Source of the DNA: Paludibacteraceae bacterium
Lineage (GTDB): Bacteria > Bacteroidota > Bacteroidia > Bacteroidales > Paludibacteraceae
Direction of reading: 5' to 3'
Assembly: GCA_016297215.1 (NCBI GenBank)
Contig: JAEDGZ010000022.1
Span: forward strand, 1-40,059
DNA: 40,059 bases
The notes beneath the pieces are model-generated. The model was given only the letters and a program-made list of their open reading frames with translations. It ran no database searches and was not told where the DNA came from. Below, one piece after another: positions 23,101 through 31,196 of this stretch. A program made the translations under genes and the position numbers. Position 1 is the first letter of the stretch; each line of letters begins with the position of its first letter.

Positions 23101-26100
23101 TACCCGAGCAAGGAGCAAGTGGCGAACGCCGACTCGAAATTGAGCGTGCTGAACCTGAGTTACTACCCCGAGGAGCGCGGTCCGTACAACATCGTGGCGA
23201 GCGAGATAGGCGCTGACGGCAAACTGACCAACCCGAAGCAACGCTGGGGCGGTATGATGCGCAAACTGGACAACACCGACTTCGAGAAATCGAATATTGA
23301 GTATATCGAGTTCTGGCTGATGGACCCCGCGCTGACCAACCCCGACGGCTACGAGGGCGAGATGTACATCAACCTCGGCGATATCTCGGAGGACATCCTG
23401 CGCGACGGCAAGAAATCGTTTGAGCACGGTCTGCCCATCTCCGACGAGGACCTTGGTCGCACCGACTCCACCATGTGGGGGCGTGTGCCGAAGACTACCT
23501 CCACAGTAACCGCCTTCTCCAACGAGACGGGGGCGCGCAAGAAGCAGGACGTGGGTCTGAACGGACTGAGCACCGAGGACGAGTTCCGATTCACCTACAA
23601 CGGCAAGCGTCCGTATCAAGACTATGTGGACGCCCTGCGCAACACGGTGAGCCAAGCCGTGCTGGCAGAGTGGATGGCTGACCCGTTCTCGCCGCTGAAC
23701 GACCCTGCGGGCGATAACTTCCACTACTACCGCGGCACCGACTTCGACGAGCAGGAGATGCCCGTGCTCGCCCGCTACAAGCACTATAACGGCACCGAGG
23801 GCAACTCGCCCGCCACGGAAGACCAGACGGAGACCTACGGCACGGCGTCCACCCTGTCGCCCGACATAGAGGACATCAACAAAGACAACACGCTGAACGA
23901 GTACGAGAAATACTTCCAATACAAAGTCATCCTGCGCCCCGACATGATGGAGGTGGGACGCCAGCACATCACCGAGAAGAAAGTGGCGAAAGTAACGCTG
24001 CGCAACGGCGAGACGCAGGAGGTAACGTGGTATCAGTTCAAGATACCTCTCCGCGGCGACAGCGCCACCGTGCAGACCGTGGGGTCGATACGCAACTTCA
24101 AGTCCATCCGCTTCATGCGTCTCTACCTGACGGGCTTCAGCTACGAGACCCACCTGCGTCTCGCCACGCTCGACTTGGTACGCGGCGAGTGGCGCAACTA
24201 CAACAAAGACCTCTACCCGCTGGGGGCTGTGGTGAACACGAGCGCACAACTGGATGTGCAAGCGATAAACATCGAGGAGAACTCCAGCCGCACGCCGGTG
24301 AACTACGTACTGCCGCCGGGCGTGAGCCGCCAGACCGACCCCGGGCAAGCCCAACTCATCGCACAGAACGAGCAGGCGATGGTGCTGCGCGTGCAGAACC
24401 TCAGCCCGAAAGACGCACGCGCCGTCTATAAGAACACCGGCTACGACATGCGCAACTACAAGAAACTGCAGATGTTCGTCCACGCCGAGCAGATAGCGGC
24501 ACTCGACCCCGAGTTGAAAGACGGCGACCTGTCGTGCTTCATCCGACTGGGTACCGACCTGAAGAACAACTACTACGAGTACGAGATACCGCTCTCCTTA
24601 ACGCCCCCGGGGTTGTACAGCAACGACGAGAACTCGACCGACCGCAGCAAGGTGTGGCCCGTGGAGAACATGTTCGACTTCCCCTTCACCGTGTTCACCA
24701 ACGCCAAGACAGCACGCAACAAAGCGCGTCGCGCAGGCAACACGGACGTGGGAATAAGCATCCCATACGTGGTGTATGACGACGAGAACGGCAAGCCGCA
24801 GAACAAAATCACCGTGCTGGGTAACCCCACGCTGGAGGACGTGGAGTGTATCTTGATAGGTATCCGCAACACGGGTTCGCACGAGGCAACGGGCGAGGTG
24901 TGGGTCAACGAGTTGCGCCTGAGCGAGTTCAACGAGCAGGGTGGCGTGGCAGCCATGGCGAACGCCTCGCTGTCGGTGAGCGACATCGCGCAGGTGAACG
25001 TGGCGGGACGATTGGAAACCGCAGGCTACGGCTCCATAGAGAGCAATGTGCTCGACCGCAACATGGACAACACCTACCAGTTGTCGGTGTCCGCCGCCCT
25101 CGAGGCAGGACGACTCTTCCCCGAGCAAGCCAAGATACAGATGCCGCTCTACGTATCGTACAGCAACGAGACCCTCTCGCCCGACTACGACCCGCTGGAC
25201 ACGGATATCAAACTGCAAGAGACGCTCGACTCCTACGAGACCAAAGAGGAGCGCGACTCCATCAAGCGCATGTCAAACACCGTGCAGGAGAGCACGTCAT
25301 TCTCGGTAACGAACATGAAGGTGAACATCAAGTCGAAGAAGCGCGACATGTTCTACGACCCCGCCAACTTCTCCATCTCCGCGTCTTACAACAAGCAGGA
25401 GGAGCGCACGCCTGAGATGGAGCGCAACATCACCACCGACCACAAGGGCTCGCTCAACTACGCCTACAACTTCAACCCGCAGCCGTGGGAGCCCTTCAAG
25501 AACGCGAAGAAAGTGCAGAAAGTGAAGTTCCTCAAAGAGATGAACTTCTACTACCTGCCGCAGTCGTGGGCATTCAACACGAATATGCACCGCACCTTCA
25601 GCCACATGAAGATGCGCGACCTGACGGCGACCGCCGGCGCGGATATGGACTTGACCTTCTCCAAAGACTTCACGTGGGACAGGGACTTCGACTTCAAGTA
25701 CGACCTGACCAAGAACATGAAGTTCTCCTTCCAGTCCGCCTACAACGCGACCATCGATGAGGGCTACTACGCGCCGGAGATACTGCGCGACTACGCCTTC
25801 ACCAACGACTACTACGAGGCATGGAAAGACACCATCCAACGCTCGTTGGGCAAGTGGGGCACGCCCTACACCTACCAGCAGGTGTTCACCATGTCGTGGA
25901 ACGTGCCATTCAACCGTATCCCGTACCTCGAGGCGTTGAGCGCCAACGCGTCGTACAACGGAACCTACAACTGGGCGCGCACGGCACAATCCGTCTCGCA
26001 GGACACCTATCTCGGCAACACCATCTCCTCGCTGCGCTCATGGCAGATAGACGGCGGCATCAACTTCGAGACCCTCTACGGCAAGTCGAAATACTGGAAA

Positions 26101-27822
26101 CAAATCACCCAACTATACACTCGCCGCACCTCGCCCAAGAAGTTCAAAGCGAAGACCTACACAGAGACCATCCGTGCGGAGAAAGGCAAGACCGTGGAGA
26201 TTACCCACCGCCTCAACTCCGAGACGCTGGTCATTACCGCAGCCGACTCGCTGGGGAAGCGCGTACCCATAACCTTCAAGCCCGCGGGCAACACCAAGGT
26301 GAGCGTTACGCCGAAAGCGGACTGTGAGGCGCTGACGCTGACCATCACCACCAAAGACCCGAACAAGCGCACGCCCGCGCAGGTAGCAGGCGACATGTTC
26401 GCATACGTAGGGACACTCATTCGCCGCGTGCAGGTTACCTACCGTGAGACGGACAACATGACCGTGCCGGGCTTCGCGCCGATGGCGAACTTCATGGGTA
26501 ACGAGCGCGTGAACGACTACTACGCGCCGGGCTTCGACTTCTCTTTCGGCTTCTTCCCGAACGACTTTGTGGAGCAAGCCAAAGCGCGCGGCTGGCTCTC
26601 GGGCGATACCTCTGTTGTGCAACCCGCCACCCGCGCCCACACCTCTGACTTCGATGTGAAGGTTACCCTCGAACCCCTGCCCGGGCTGAAAGTGCAACTG
26701 AACGGCAAACGCTACCAAGCGCAATCGACCTCTATCATCTACTCTTACGACCAACTGCAAGAGAACATGACCGGGTCGTTCAACATCACGCAGGTGGCTA
26801 TCGGGACGGCGTTCAGCAAGATAGGCACGCAAGAGGAGAACTTCGCCAACGCTGCTTATAGTCAGTTCATCGAGAACATCGGCGTGCTGCAACAGCGCGT
26901 GCAGGCGCAGTACGAGGGCGTGCGCTACCCCACCACGGGCTTCATGAAAGGCATGCTCCCGGGCGGGCAAGTGTACGACAAGAGCAAGGGCGCAGTGGCA
27001 AAGAACTCCGCCGACGTGCTCGTGCCCGCGTTCCTCGCCGCCTATACGGGCAAGGATGCCAACCGCGTGAGCCTCAACCCCATCCTCTCCATCCTCTCCG
27101 TACTGCCCAACTGGTCAGTTACCTACGACGGACTGGGCAAACTGCCGTGGATGCGCGATAACTTCCGCTCCATCACGCTCACCCACGCCTACACTTGTAA
27201 GTACGCCATCGGCTCCTTTGGTTCCTACTCCACGTGGGTGCCGCTGGACGGGCAGGGCGACAACAAACAGATAGGTTTCGTGCGCGACGTAACCACCGAC
27301 ATGCCTATCCCCTCCTCGGCATACGACATCAGCAACGTATCCATCACCGAGTCGTTCTCGCCGCTCATCGGACTGAACATGACGATGAAGAACTCGCTCT
27401 CGTGCAAGTTCGAGTACCGCAAGCAGCGCAACCTCGCGCTGAACGTTACCAGCGTGCAACTCACCGAGGGACATTCCGATGAGTTCGTCATCGGCGCGGG
27501 CTATACCGTCAAGAACCTCAACTTTATCACCAAGAAGAAAGACGGCGGGCAGAAGAAGGTGAGCAACGACCTCAAACTGAACGTGGATGTGTCATACAAG
27601 GACATCAAGACCCTGCTGCGCAAGGTAGAGGAAGGGCTGACGCAGGCATCCAGCGGCAACAAGGTGTTCGCCCTGAAAATCAGTGCCGACTACGTGCTCT
27701 CGCAGAAAATCAACCTGCAGCTCTTCTACGACCACCAATCTACCATCCCCCTCATCTCCACCTCCTACCCCATCAAGGCAGACAACATCGGTATCAACAT
27801 CAAACTCATGCTCACGAGATAA
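20176..27822 (+). CDS. sprA: Cell-surface protein SprA/Sov, type IX secretion outer-membrane translocon
   Basis: This 2548-residue protein matches the giant SprA (Flavobacterium) / Sov (Porphyromonas) channel of the type IX secretion system, which forms a very large outer-membrane beta-barrel that passes folded substrates to the surface. An N-terminal signal peptide ends near residue 36 (LQAQS). Internal repeats of FDxxxQVSVNGKVGDKLNFNLSYN, SYDEN...FLGYFFRDQYE, the IPWISATAPSSFQINAEFAHL(I)PG block near 860 and YIDDFEATTTNIDVHYPSYW just after it are hallmarks of the family. The C-terminus ends in an aromatic-poor barrel strand (INIKLMLTR). ATG 20176 is used; ATG 20182 is possible. Residues about 84-93 (GVRPGDRTSM) are encoded by a family A repeat, between a Gly/Arg-rich linker and the conserved part. 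Confidence 0.95.
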   Translation: MRMLDHLKRRNSLYIFFLFLLFSPLLAGGDWCALQAQSRPPLVSSLRNDRRMAEEARRQAMDSSFVERPRGGETEPRPQAASSGVRPGDRTSMERDSLVFNPNDSAYWAPTQVKQLGAEDYEALSSPQSSLDLRDPANVQTEVEYQPNTGYYVIHTKIGDVDIATPYLMTPSEYASYSEQQAMHQYWQQKIGEVEHNNEKKFDITDMKFNIGPADKVFGPGGVQLKMQGSAELLFGFKHQYIENPSLTERSRNNNIFDFDEKIQVSVNGKVGDKLNFNLSYNTEASFSFDQQNLKLAYKGKEDDIIQSIEAGNVTMDLNSSLIRGSQALFGVKTNLQFGKLKVQALISQQNSESQSVSSKGGAQMTNFEVSGDSYDENRHFFLGYFFRDQYEQAMASVPYIASGVTINKIEVWVTNKKGNYDEARNIVAFSDLGESAVHTMNSGWSGTMQQVPDNKTNGLYNEVRGLAGIRDIQQTSSVLQGYKGMDGGEDYEKVESARLLSSSEYSLNSALGFISLKQALNQDEVLAVAYEYTYGGQVYQVGEFSTDGSEELRAPNTLILKLLKSSNNAPIKKGAGTWDLMMKNIYSLGASSISQEKFELYIQYRNDSVGTEMQYLTEGAIKGKQLLRVMNLDRLDSKNNPYPDGKFDFVEGLTVYASNGRVIFPVLEPFGSHLKQAIGDPAIAEKYIFQELYDSTLVVAQEMTEKNKFYLTGKYKGTSGSEIRLNAMNIPRGSVTVTAGGATLIENVDYTVDYMMGTVTILNQSILESGTNVDVKLENQSTFSLQRKSLFGAHLEYEFTPELVIGGTIMHLRERPLTTKVNTGSEPLANTIWGVNGSWKTDMQWLTNAIDKIPWISATAPSSFQINAEFAHLIPGHTKDVGSVGTAYIDDFEATTTNIDVHYPSYWFLASTPAVYEESKLSNNAEYGKNRALLAWYTVDPIFGYPQTNTPAHIKNDVAMMSDHRTRIVYETEIYPSKEQVANADSKLSVLNLSYYPEERGPYNIVASEIGADGKLTNPKQRWGGMMRKLDNTDFEKSNIEYIEFWLMDPALTNPDGYEGEMYINLGDISEDILRDGKKSFEHGLPISDEDLGRTDSTMWGRVPKTTSTVTAFSNETGARKKQDVGLNGLSTEDEFRFTYNGKRPYQDYVDALRNTVSQAVLAEWMADPFSPLNDPAGDNFHYYRGTDFDEQEMPVLARYKHYNGTEGNSPATEDQTETYGTASTLSPDIEDINKDNTLNEYEKYFQYKVILRPDMMEVGRQHITEKKVAKVTLRNGETQEVTWYQFKIPLRGDSATVQTVGSIRNFKSIRFMRLYLTGFSYETHLRLATLDLVRGEWRNYNKDLYPLGAVVNTSAQLDVQAINIEENSSRTPVNYVLPPGVSRQTDPGQAQLIAQNEQAMVLRVQNLSPKDARAVYKNTGYDMRNYKKLQMFVHAEQIAALDPELKDGDLSCFIRLGTDLKNNYYEYEIPLSLTPPGLYSNDENSTDRSKVWPVENMFDFPFTVFTNAKTARNKARRAGNTDVGISIPYVVYDDENGKPQNKITVLGNPTLEDVECILIGIRNTGSHEATGEVWVNELRLSEFNEQGGVAAMANASLSVSDIAQVNVAGRLETAGYGSIESNVLDRNMDNTYQLSVSAALEAGRLFPEQAKIQMPLYVSYSNETLSPDYDPLDTDIKLQETLDSYETKEERDSIKRMSNTVQESTSFSVTNMKVNIKSKKRDMFYDPANFSISASYNKQEERTPEMERNITTDHKGSLNYAYNFNPQPWEPFKNAKKVQKVKFLKEMNFYYLPQSWAFNTNMHRTFSHMKMRDLTATAGADMDLTFSKDFTWDRDFDFKYDLTKNMKFSFQSAYNATIDEGYYAPEILRDYAFTNDYYEAWKDTIQRSLGKWGTPYTYQQVFTMSWNVPFNRIPYLEALSANASYNGTYNWARTAQSVSQDTYLGNTISSLRSWQIDGGINFETLYGKSKYWKQITQLYTRRTSPKKFKAKTYTETIRAEKGKTVEITHRLNSETLVITAADSLGKRVPITFKPAGNTKVSVTPKADCEALTLTITTKDPNKRTPAQVAGDMFAYVGTLIRRVQVTYRETDNMTVPGFAPMANFMGNERVNDYYAPGFDFSFGFFPNDFVEQAKARGWLSGDTSVVQPATRAHTSDFDVKVTLEPLPGLKVQLNGKRYQAQSTSIIYSYDQLQENMTGSFNITQVAIGTAFSKIGTQEENFANAAYSQFIENIGVLQQRVQAQYEGVRYPTTGFMKGMLPGGQVYDKSKGAVAKNSADVLVPAFLAAYTGKDANRVSLNPILSILSVLPNWSVTYDGLGKLPWMRDNFRSITLTHAYTCKYAIGSFGSYSTWVPLDGQGDNKQIGFVRDVTTDMPIPSSAYDISNVSITESFSPLIGLNMTMKNSLSCKFEYRKQRNLALNVTSVQLTEGHSDEFVIGAGYTVKNLNFITKKKDGGQKKVSNDLKLNVDVSYKDIKTLLRKVEEGLTQASSGNKVFALKISADYVLSQKINLQLFYDHQSTIPLISTSYPIKADNIGINIKLMLTR
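20427..20451. repeat. Family A palindrome inside sprA
   Basis: The 25 bases beginning GGTGCGGCCTGGAGACCGCA are the exact reverse complement of the intergenic copy at 1044-1068, and are read in frame within SprA after the signal peptide. Confidence 0.9.
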
Positions 27823-27834
27823 CAGAGTAAAAAA

Positions 27835-27906
27835 AAGTTTCAAGTTCCAAGTTCCAATTTTCAAGTAAAAGTAACCTTTAACGCTGAAACTTGAAACATG
27901 AAACTT
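27835..27906. repeat. Inverted repeat between sprA and the NadR-like gene
   Basis: The words AAGTTTCAAGTTCCAAGTT (27835-27853) pair with GAAACTTGAAACATGAAACT (27886-27905) with few mismatches, across a spacer of about 30 bases. It ends 10 bases before the next ATG. Confidence 0.8.
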
Positions 27907-27916
27907 GGCACCACGA

Positions 27917-28438
27917 ATGTTTAAAGTAGGCATCATAGGACCTGAGAGCACGGGCAAGAGCAGTCTTGGGCAGTATCTTGCCAAGCGCTATGGGGCGACA
28001 TACGTTCCCGAGTATGCCCGCGACTATGTGGCAGCCCTCCACCGCCCTTACACCTACGAAGACGTCTGCCACATCGCCCGCAAGCAGATAGAGGAGATTA
28101 GAGCAGTGGTTAGTGGGCAGTGGTTAGTGGGCAGTGGGCAGATGACGAAGCGGGCGGATAACGAAGTGGTATTCTTCGACACAGAACTCATTGTAACCCG
28201 CGTGTGGTTCGACTACGTCTATGGGGCGGCACCCGACTGGCTGCTGGACGCTATGCAGCAGTACAAGATGGACACCTACCTGCTCACCTATCCCGACATC
28301 CCGTGGATACCCGACCCCACGCGCGAGAACGGCAGCGACGAGATGCGCCTGCAACTCTTCCAGCGCTACGAGCAGGAAATCCAAGCCCTCGATGTGCCCT
28401 ACTATATCATCCGGCATACCGGCAACTCGGATGCTTGA
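27917..28438 (+). CDS. NadR-like P-loop kinase
   Basis: This 173-residue AAA_28-type ATPase resembles the ribosylnicotinamide kinase domain of NadR, which phosphorylates nicotinamide riboside for NAD salvage. The Walker A motif is GPESTGKSS (8-16), followed by the VPEYARDYV block (30-38) and the FFDTELIVTRVW block. The nucleotidylyltransferase domain of full NadR is absent, so it is a stand-alone kinase. ATG 27917 is preferred to TTG 27905, which lies in the preceding repeat. Residues about 63-76 (AVVSGQWLVGSGQM) are encoded by a family D tandem repeat and look like an inserted loop. The stop codon TGA forms the edge of the next inverted repeat. Substrate is inferred. Confidence 0.8.
   Translation: MFKVGIIGPESTGKSSLGQYLAKRYGATYVPEYARDYVAALHRPYTYEDVCHIARKQIEEIRAVVSGQWLVGSGQMTKRADNEVVFFDTELIVTRVWFDYVYGAAPDWLLDAMQQYKMDTYLLTYPDIPWIPDPTRENGSDEMRLQLFQRYEQEIQALDVPYYIIRHTGNSDA
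28104..28143. repeat. Family D tandem words inside the NadR-like gene
   Basis: CAGTGGTTAGTGGG occurs twice in tandem, followed by a shorter CAGTGGG. The same words fill parts of the gaps at 10464-10495 and 38324-38354. The reading frame stays open through it. Confidence 0.85.
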
Positions 28439-28520
28439 TTTGACAATTTGACAATTTACTATTTGACAATTATTGCGCTGCATGGTCGATGGTAAATAGT
28501 AAATTGTAAAATAGTAAAAT
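28438..28520. repeat. Inverted repeat between the NadR-like and YeiH-like genes
   Basis: A 30-base left arm (28438-28467, ending CAATTTACTATTTGAC) pairs with 28492-28520 with a few mismatches; the loop is about 24 bases. It starts on the last base of the upstream stop codon and ends five bases before the next ATG. Confidence 0.85.
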
Positions 28521-28525
28521 AAATT

Positions 28526-29638
28526 ATGAAAAAAGAAACTATCAATGCCCTCTTCGGCATACTTTTCATCACGGTTCTATCTATCGCCGCATGGTTCATT
28601 GCGGAGATTCCCGCCGTGAAAGCCCTGTCGTTCTCCTCCCTCATCGTGGGTATCCTGCTCGGTATGGTCTATGCCAATCTGCCGGAGAAAGCCCATGTGC
28701 CCGCCTCGTGGGGCGCGGGCATGAAAATCTGCTCGAAGACCCTGCTGCGCACGGGTATCGTGCTCTACGGCTTTCGCCTGACCTTCCAAGACATCGTGGC
28801 AGTAGGTCTGCCCGCCGTGGTGATAGATGTGATTGTGGTAACAGTAACCATCTTCCTCGGCATTTGGTTAGGCAAACTGCTGAAGATGGACAGCGAGACT
28901 ACGCTGCTGACCGCTACGGGTAGCGCCATCTGCGGCGCTGCAGCCGTGCTGGGCGCAGAGGCGGTGGTCAAGCCCGAGAGCCACAAGACGGCGGTGGCAG
29001 TCTCCACCGTGGTCATCTTCGGCACCATTGCGATGTTTCTCTACCCTATCGCCTACCGCGCAGGCTGGATGGTCGGGCTGGATGAGCAGCAGGTGGGTAT
29101 CTACACCGGTGCGACGCTGCACGAGGTGGCGCACGTGGTAGGCGCAGGCAATGCCATGGCGTCCGACACCATCGCCGCCACCGCCCTCATCGTCAAGATG
29201 GTGCGAGTTATCCTCCTCGTCTTCGTCCTCCTCATCATGTCGTGGGCGCTGGGCAGAAGCAAACAGTCGGTCAACGAAGTTGTCAAACAGCAGAGCGGTC
29301 AGACAGCAGGCGGGGACGCCTGCGTACCCGGACAGCGGTCGAGAATCACTATCCCATGGTTCGCATTCCTCTTCCTGCTGATGATAGGTGTGAACAGCCT
29401 GATGGTCGCCTACCTGCCTGCCTCATTCATGGCACCGTTCAGCAAAACGATGAACATCATCTCCACCTTCCTGCTGACCATGGCAATGACGGCATTAGGT
29501 GCCGACACTTCCTTCAAGAAGTTCAAGCAGGCAGGTGCCAAGCCCTTCGCCCTCGCGGCACTGCTCTGGCTATGGCTCATCGTAGGCGGCTACCTGATGG
29601 CGCGCTTCCTCGTACCGCTGTTTCCTAACTCTATATAA
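28526..29638 (+). CDS. YeiH-family putative sulfate/anion exporter
   Basis: This 370-residue inner-membrane protein of the UPF0324/YeiH (Cons_hypoth698) family has about ten hydrophobic segments. Family blocks are GILLGMVYANLP, ALRTGIVLYGFRLTF-like KTLLRTGIVLYGFRLTF, LTATGSAICGAAAVLGAE, GATLHEVAHVVGAG and the C-terminal MTALGADTSFKKFKQAGAKPF. Members are proposed sulfate or sulfonate exporters; the substrate is not proven. Codons 261-269 (AGGDACVPG) exactly equal a family B palindromic element, placed in a cytosolic-looking loop between two membrane segments, so it appears tolerated. It follows the NadR-like gene and ends 185 bp before a shared terminator. Confidence 0.88.
   Translation: MKKETINALFGILFITVLSIAAWFIAEIPAVKALSFSSLIVGILLGMVYANLPEKAHVPASWGAGMKICSKTLLRTGIVLYGFRLTFQDIVAVGLPAVVIDVIVVTVTIFLGIWLGKLLKMDSETTLLTATGSAICGAAAVLGAEAVVKPESHKTAVAVSTVVIFGTIAMFLYPIAYRAGWMVGLDEQQVGIYTGATLHEVAHVVGAGNAMASDTIAATALIVKMVRVILLVFVLLIMSWALGRSKQSVNEVVKQQSGQTAGGDACVPGQRSRITIPWFAFLFLLMIGVNSLMVAYLPASFMAPFSKTMNIISTFLLTMAMTALGADTSFKKFKQAGAKPFALAALLWLWLIVGGYLMARFLVPLFPNSI
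29306..29331. repeat. Family B palindrome inside the YeiH-like gene
   Basis: GCAGGCGGGGACGCCTGCGT followed by ACCCGG differs by one base from the copy upstream of nrnA (9629-9654) and is read in frame, starting exactly at codon 261. Confidence 0.9.
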
Positions 29639-29822
29639 CCGAATACGAAATCCTTATATACGAAGACGACCTTTTACTCAACAAAAATTTCCAAAAATTA
29701 TTCCAACAATATCTTTTTCTATAACATATTATTTTTCATTAACTCATTGCCCCAAAACCAAATTAGTCTTTGACTGCAGAAATAGTTCGCACATATTAGC
29801 GCCACGCTAATATATAGCAAAA

Positions 29823-29862
29823 GAGGCTGCCTAACTTGACTTGTTAGACAGCCTCGTTTTTT
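29823..29862. terminator. Bidirectional terminator between convergent genes
   Basis: GAGGCTGCCTAAC / GTTAGACAGCCTC hairpin with six T on the plus side and four on the minus side, between the YeiH-like (+) and SpmA/B-like (-) genes. It is related to the hairpins at 8442 and 13781. The rest of the 29639-29820 gap is AT-rich with nothing recognisable. Confidence 0.8.
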
Positions 29863-29878
29863 GTTGGCATTGAGGGCT

Positions 29879-31162
29879 TTATAAGAAGTAAGAGACTAAT
29901 ACAAATAGCCAGTGGGCGGCGAAGGCTGCGGCGATGCCGCCGATGGTGTGGGCGAGGATGGCTTTGGAGGTGAGTTGGCGGTATCCGATAGAGTCGAGCA
30001 TGGCGGTGTGGGTGCTTAGGAAGCCGCTCCAGCACATGCCGATGGCGGTGAAGACCGCGATGGCGTTGCCGTCAATCCATCCCTGCTCCATGAAGGAGGG
30101 GATGAGCCCCAAGGCAGCGCCGACGGCACCCAGTGCGGTGATGGGGAAGGCTACGAGGTGCGGGTCTTGCAAGCCGAAGAGCCAATCGAAGACAAAAGTG
30201 ATTTTCCCTGCGAGCCACGGCAGGAGCGCCGTACCCTGGTAGGCGGCACCCGTATAGCCGTCTGTGCCTGCGCCGAAAGTGAGCACCATGACCATTGTGG
30301 AGATAATCAACACGCCCGGGATGATGGCGATACCGACCTCTACGCCTGCCTTTCCACCGTCCAAGAGGGCGTTGAGGATACGGAGGAAGACAGAGGACCC
30401 ACCCCTGCCCTCCCTACAAAGGGAGGGGGAAAGATTAGTTTCTATAGACGAAGGCAATTTATTCTCTCCCTCCATTTGTAGGGAGGGCAGGGGTGGGTCT
30501 TGTTGGGGTGGGTCTTGGGCTTGTTCTTCTTTGTAGTGGGGGTATTGTTTTAGGATGAAGCGTTGCATGAGGCGGGTGGAGACGATGCAGCCGCAGAAAG
30601 CACCGAACAAGCCTACCAGCGGGGCGGCGATGAATCCATGCCCGACCATGAAGACCATGACGAGCAGTCCCATACCGAACGCCGTGCCGAAATTGGTGAG
30701 CGAGATATACTCATACTTGCGGAAGTAGCGCTTGAACTGCGGGTCTTTCGCCAGCGAGATGATGGCAGGGTTGTCGGAAAGGAAGGTCATGGCGGCACCC
30801 AAGGATGCCACGCCCGGGAGGTTGAAGAGCGGACGCATGAGCGGTCGCAGCAGTTTCTCCAAGAGCGTTACCACCCCGAAATCTACGAACAGGCGTCCGA
30901 TGGCGCTCGTGATGACACAGATACCCATCAGGTAGAAGACGGTGTTGAGCAGAAGGTCGTGCGCCGTGTTCATGATGGTGTTGAGCGCGTTGGCGAGCCC
31001 CATCACCCATGCCAGATAGGCGAACAAGCCGATGACGGCGAGCAGGCAGAGGATGGGGGAGAGGTAGGTGCGAAGTTTTTGACCTTTTTTGTTGAGAGTT
31101 GAGAGTTGAGTGTTGAGAGTTGGTTTGCGGATTTTCATGGTATGCTTTGTGGTATTTGGCAA
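29879..31162 (-). CDS. SpmA/SpmB-like nucleoside-recognition (Gate) membrane protein
   Basis: This 427-residue polytopic inner-membrane protein has two Gate/nucleoside-recognition halves: one at about 60-215 (LMGICVITSAIGRLFVDFG ... SDNPAIISLAKDPQFKRYF ... FGMGLLVMVFMVG) and one at about 275-425 (IPGVLIISTMVMVLTFGAG ... GMCWSGFLSTHTAMLDSIGY). This layout is like a fusion of spore maturation proteins SpmA and SpmB; non-sporulating Bacteroidota carry it with unknown transport role. Residues about 219-257, which link the halves, are encoded by a 117-base family C inverted repeat. The first residues (NTQLSTLN) also come from a repeat word, so the true start may be ATG 31138. It begins 34 bp after the CDF gene. 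Confidence 0.82.
   Translation of the reverse strand: MPNTTKHTMKIRKPTLNTQLSTLNKKGQKLRTYLSPILCLLAVIGLFAYLAWVMGLANALNTIMNTAHDLLLNTVFYLMGICVITSAIGRLFVDFGVVTLLEKLLRPLMRPLFNLPGVASLGAAMTFLSDNPAIISLAKDPQFKRYFRKYEYISLTNFGTAFGMGLLVMVFMVGHGFIAAPLVGLFGAFCGCIVSTRLMQRFILKQYPHYKEEQAQDPPQQDPPLPSLQMEGENKLPSSIETNLSPSLCREGRGGSSVFLRILNALLDGGKAGVEVGIAIIPGVLIISTMVMVLTFGAGTDGYTGAAYQGTALLPWLAGKITFVFDWLFGLQDPHLVAFPITALGAVGAALGLIPSFMEQGWIDGNAIAVFTAIGMCWSGFLSTHTAMLDSIGYRQLTSKAILAHTIGGIAAAFAAHWLFVLVSYFL
30392..30508. repeat. Family C 117-bp inverted repeat inside the SpmA/B-like gene
   Basis: The left part opens AGAGGACCCACCCCTGCCCT and the right part is its near-complement ending GCAGGGGTGGGTCT; about 33 bases separate the arms. 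The 117-base length equals 39 codons, so the frame is kept. The opening block matches the element in nrnA. Confidence 0.9.
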
Positions 31163-31170
31163 TTCACCTC

Positions 31171-31188
31171 CCTCCCTTGTAGGGAGGG
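31171..31188. repeat. Family C core in the CDF-to-SpmA/B gap
   Basis: CCTCCCTTGTAGGGAGGG is the complement of the hairpin core CCCTCCCTACAAGGGAGG found inside the FAD dehydrogenase gene at 33849-33867. Here it is intergenic and may act as a hairpin between co-transcribed genes. Confidence 0.7.
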
Positions 31189-31196
31189 TTCGTTAT

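Noticed and set aside
20422..27474. Many long minus-strand ORFs opposite sprA
   Set aside because: They are His/Arg/Val-rich mirror frames of a GC-rich gene with no domain signature.
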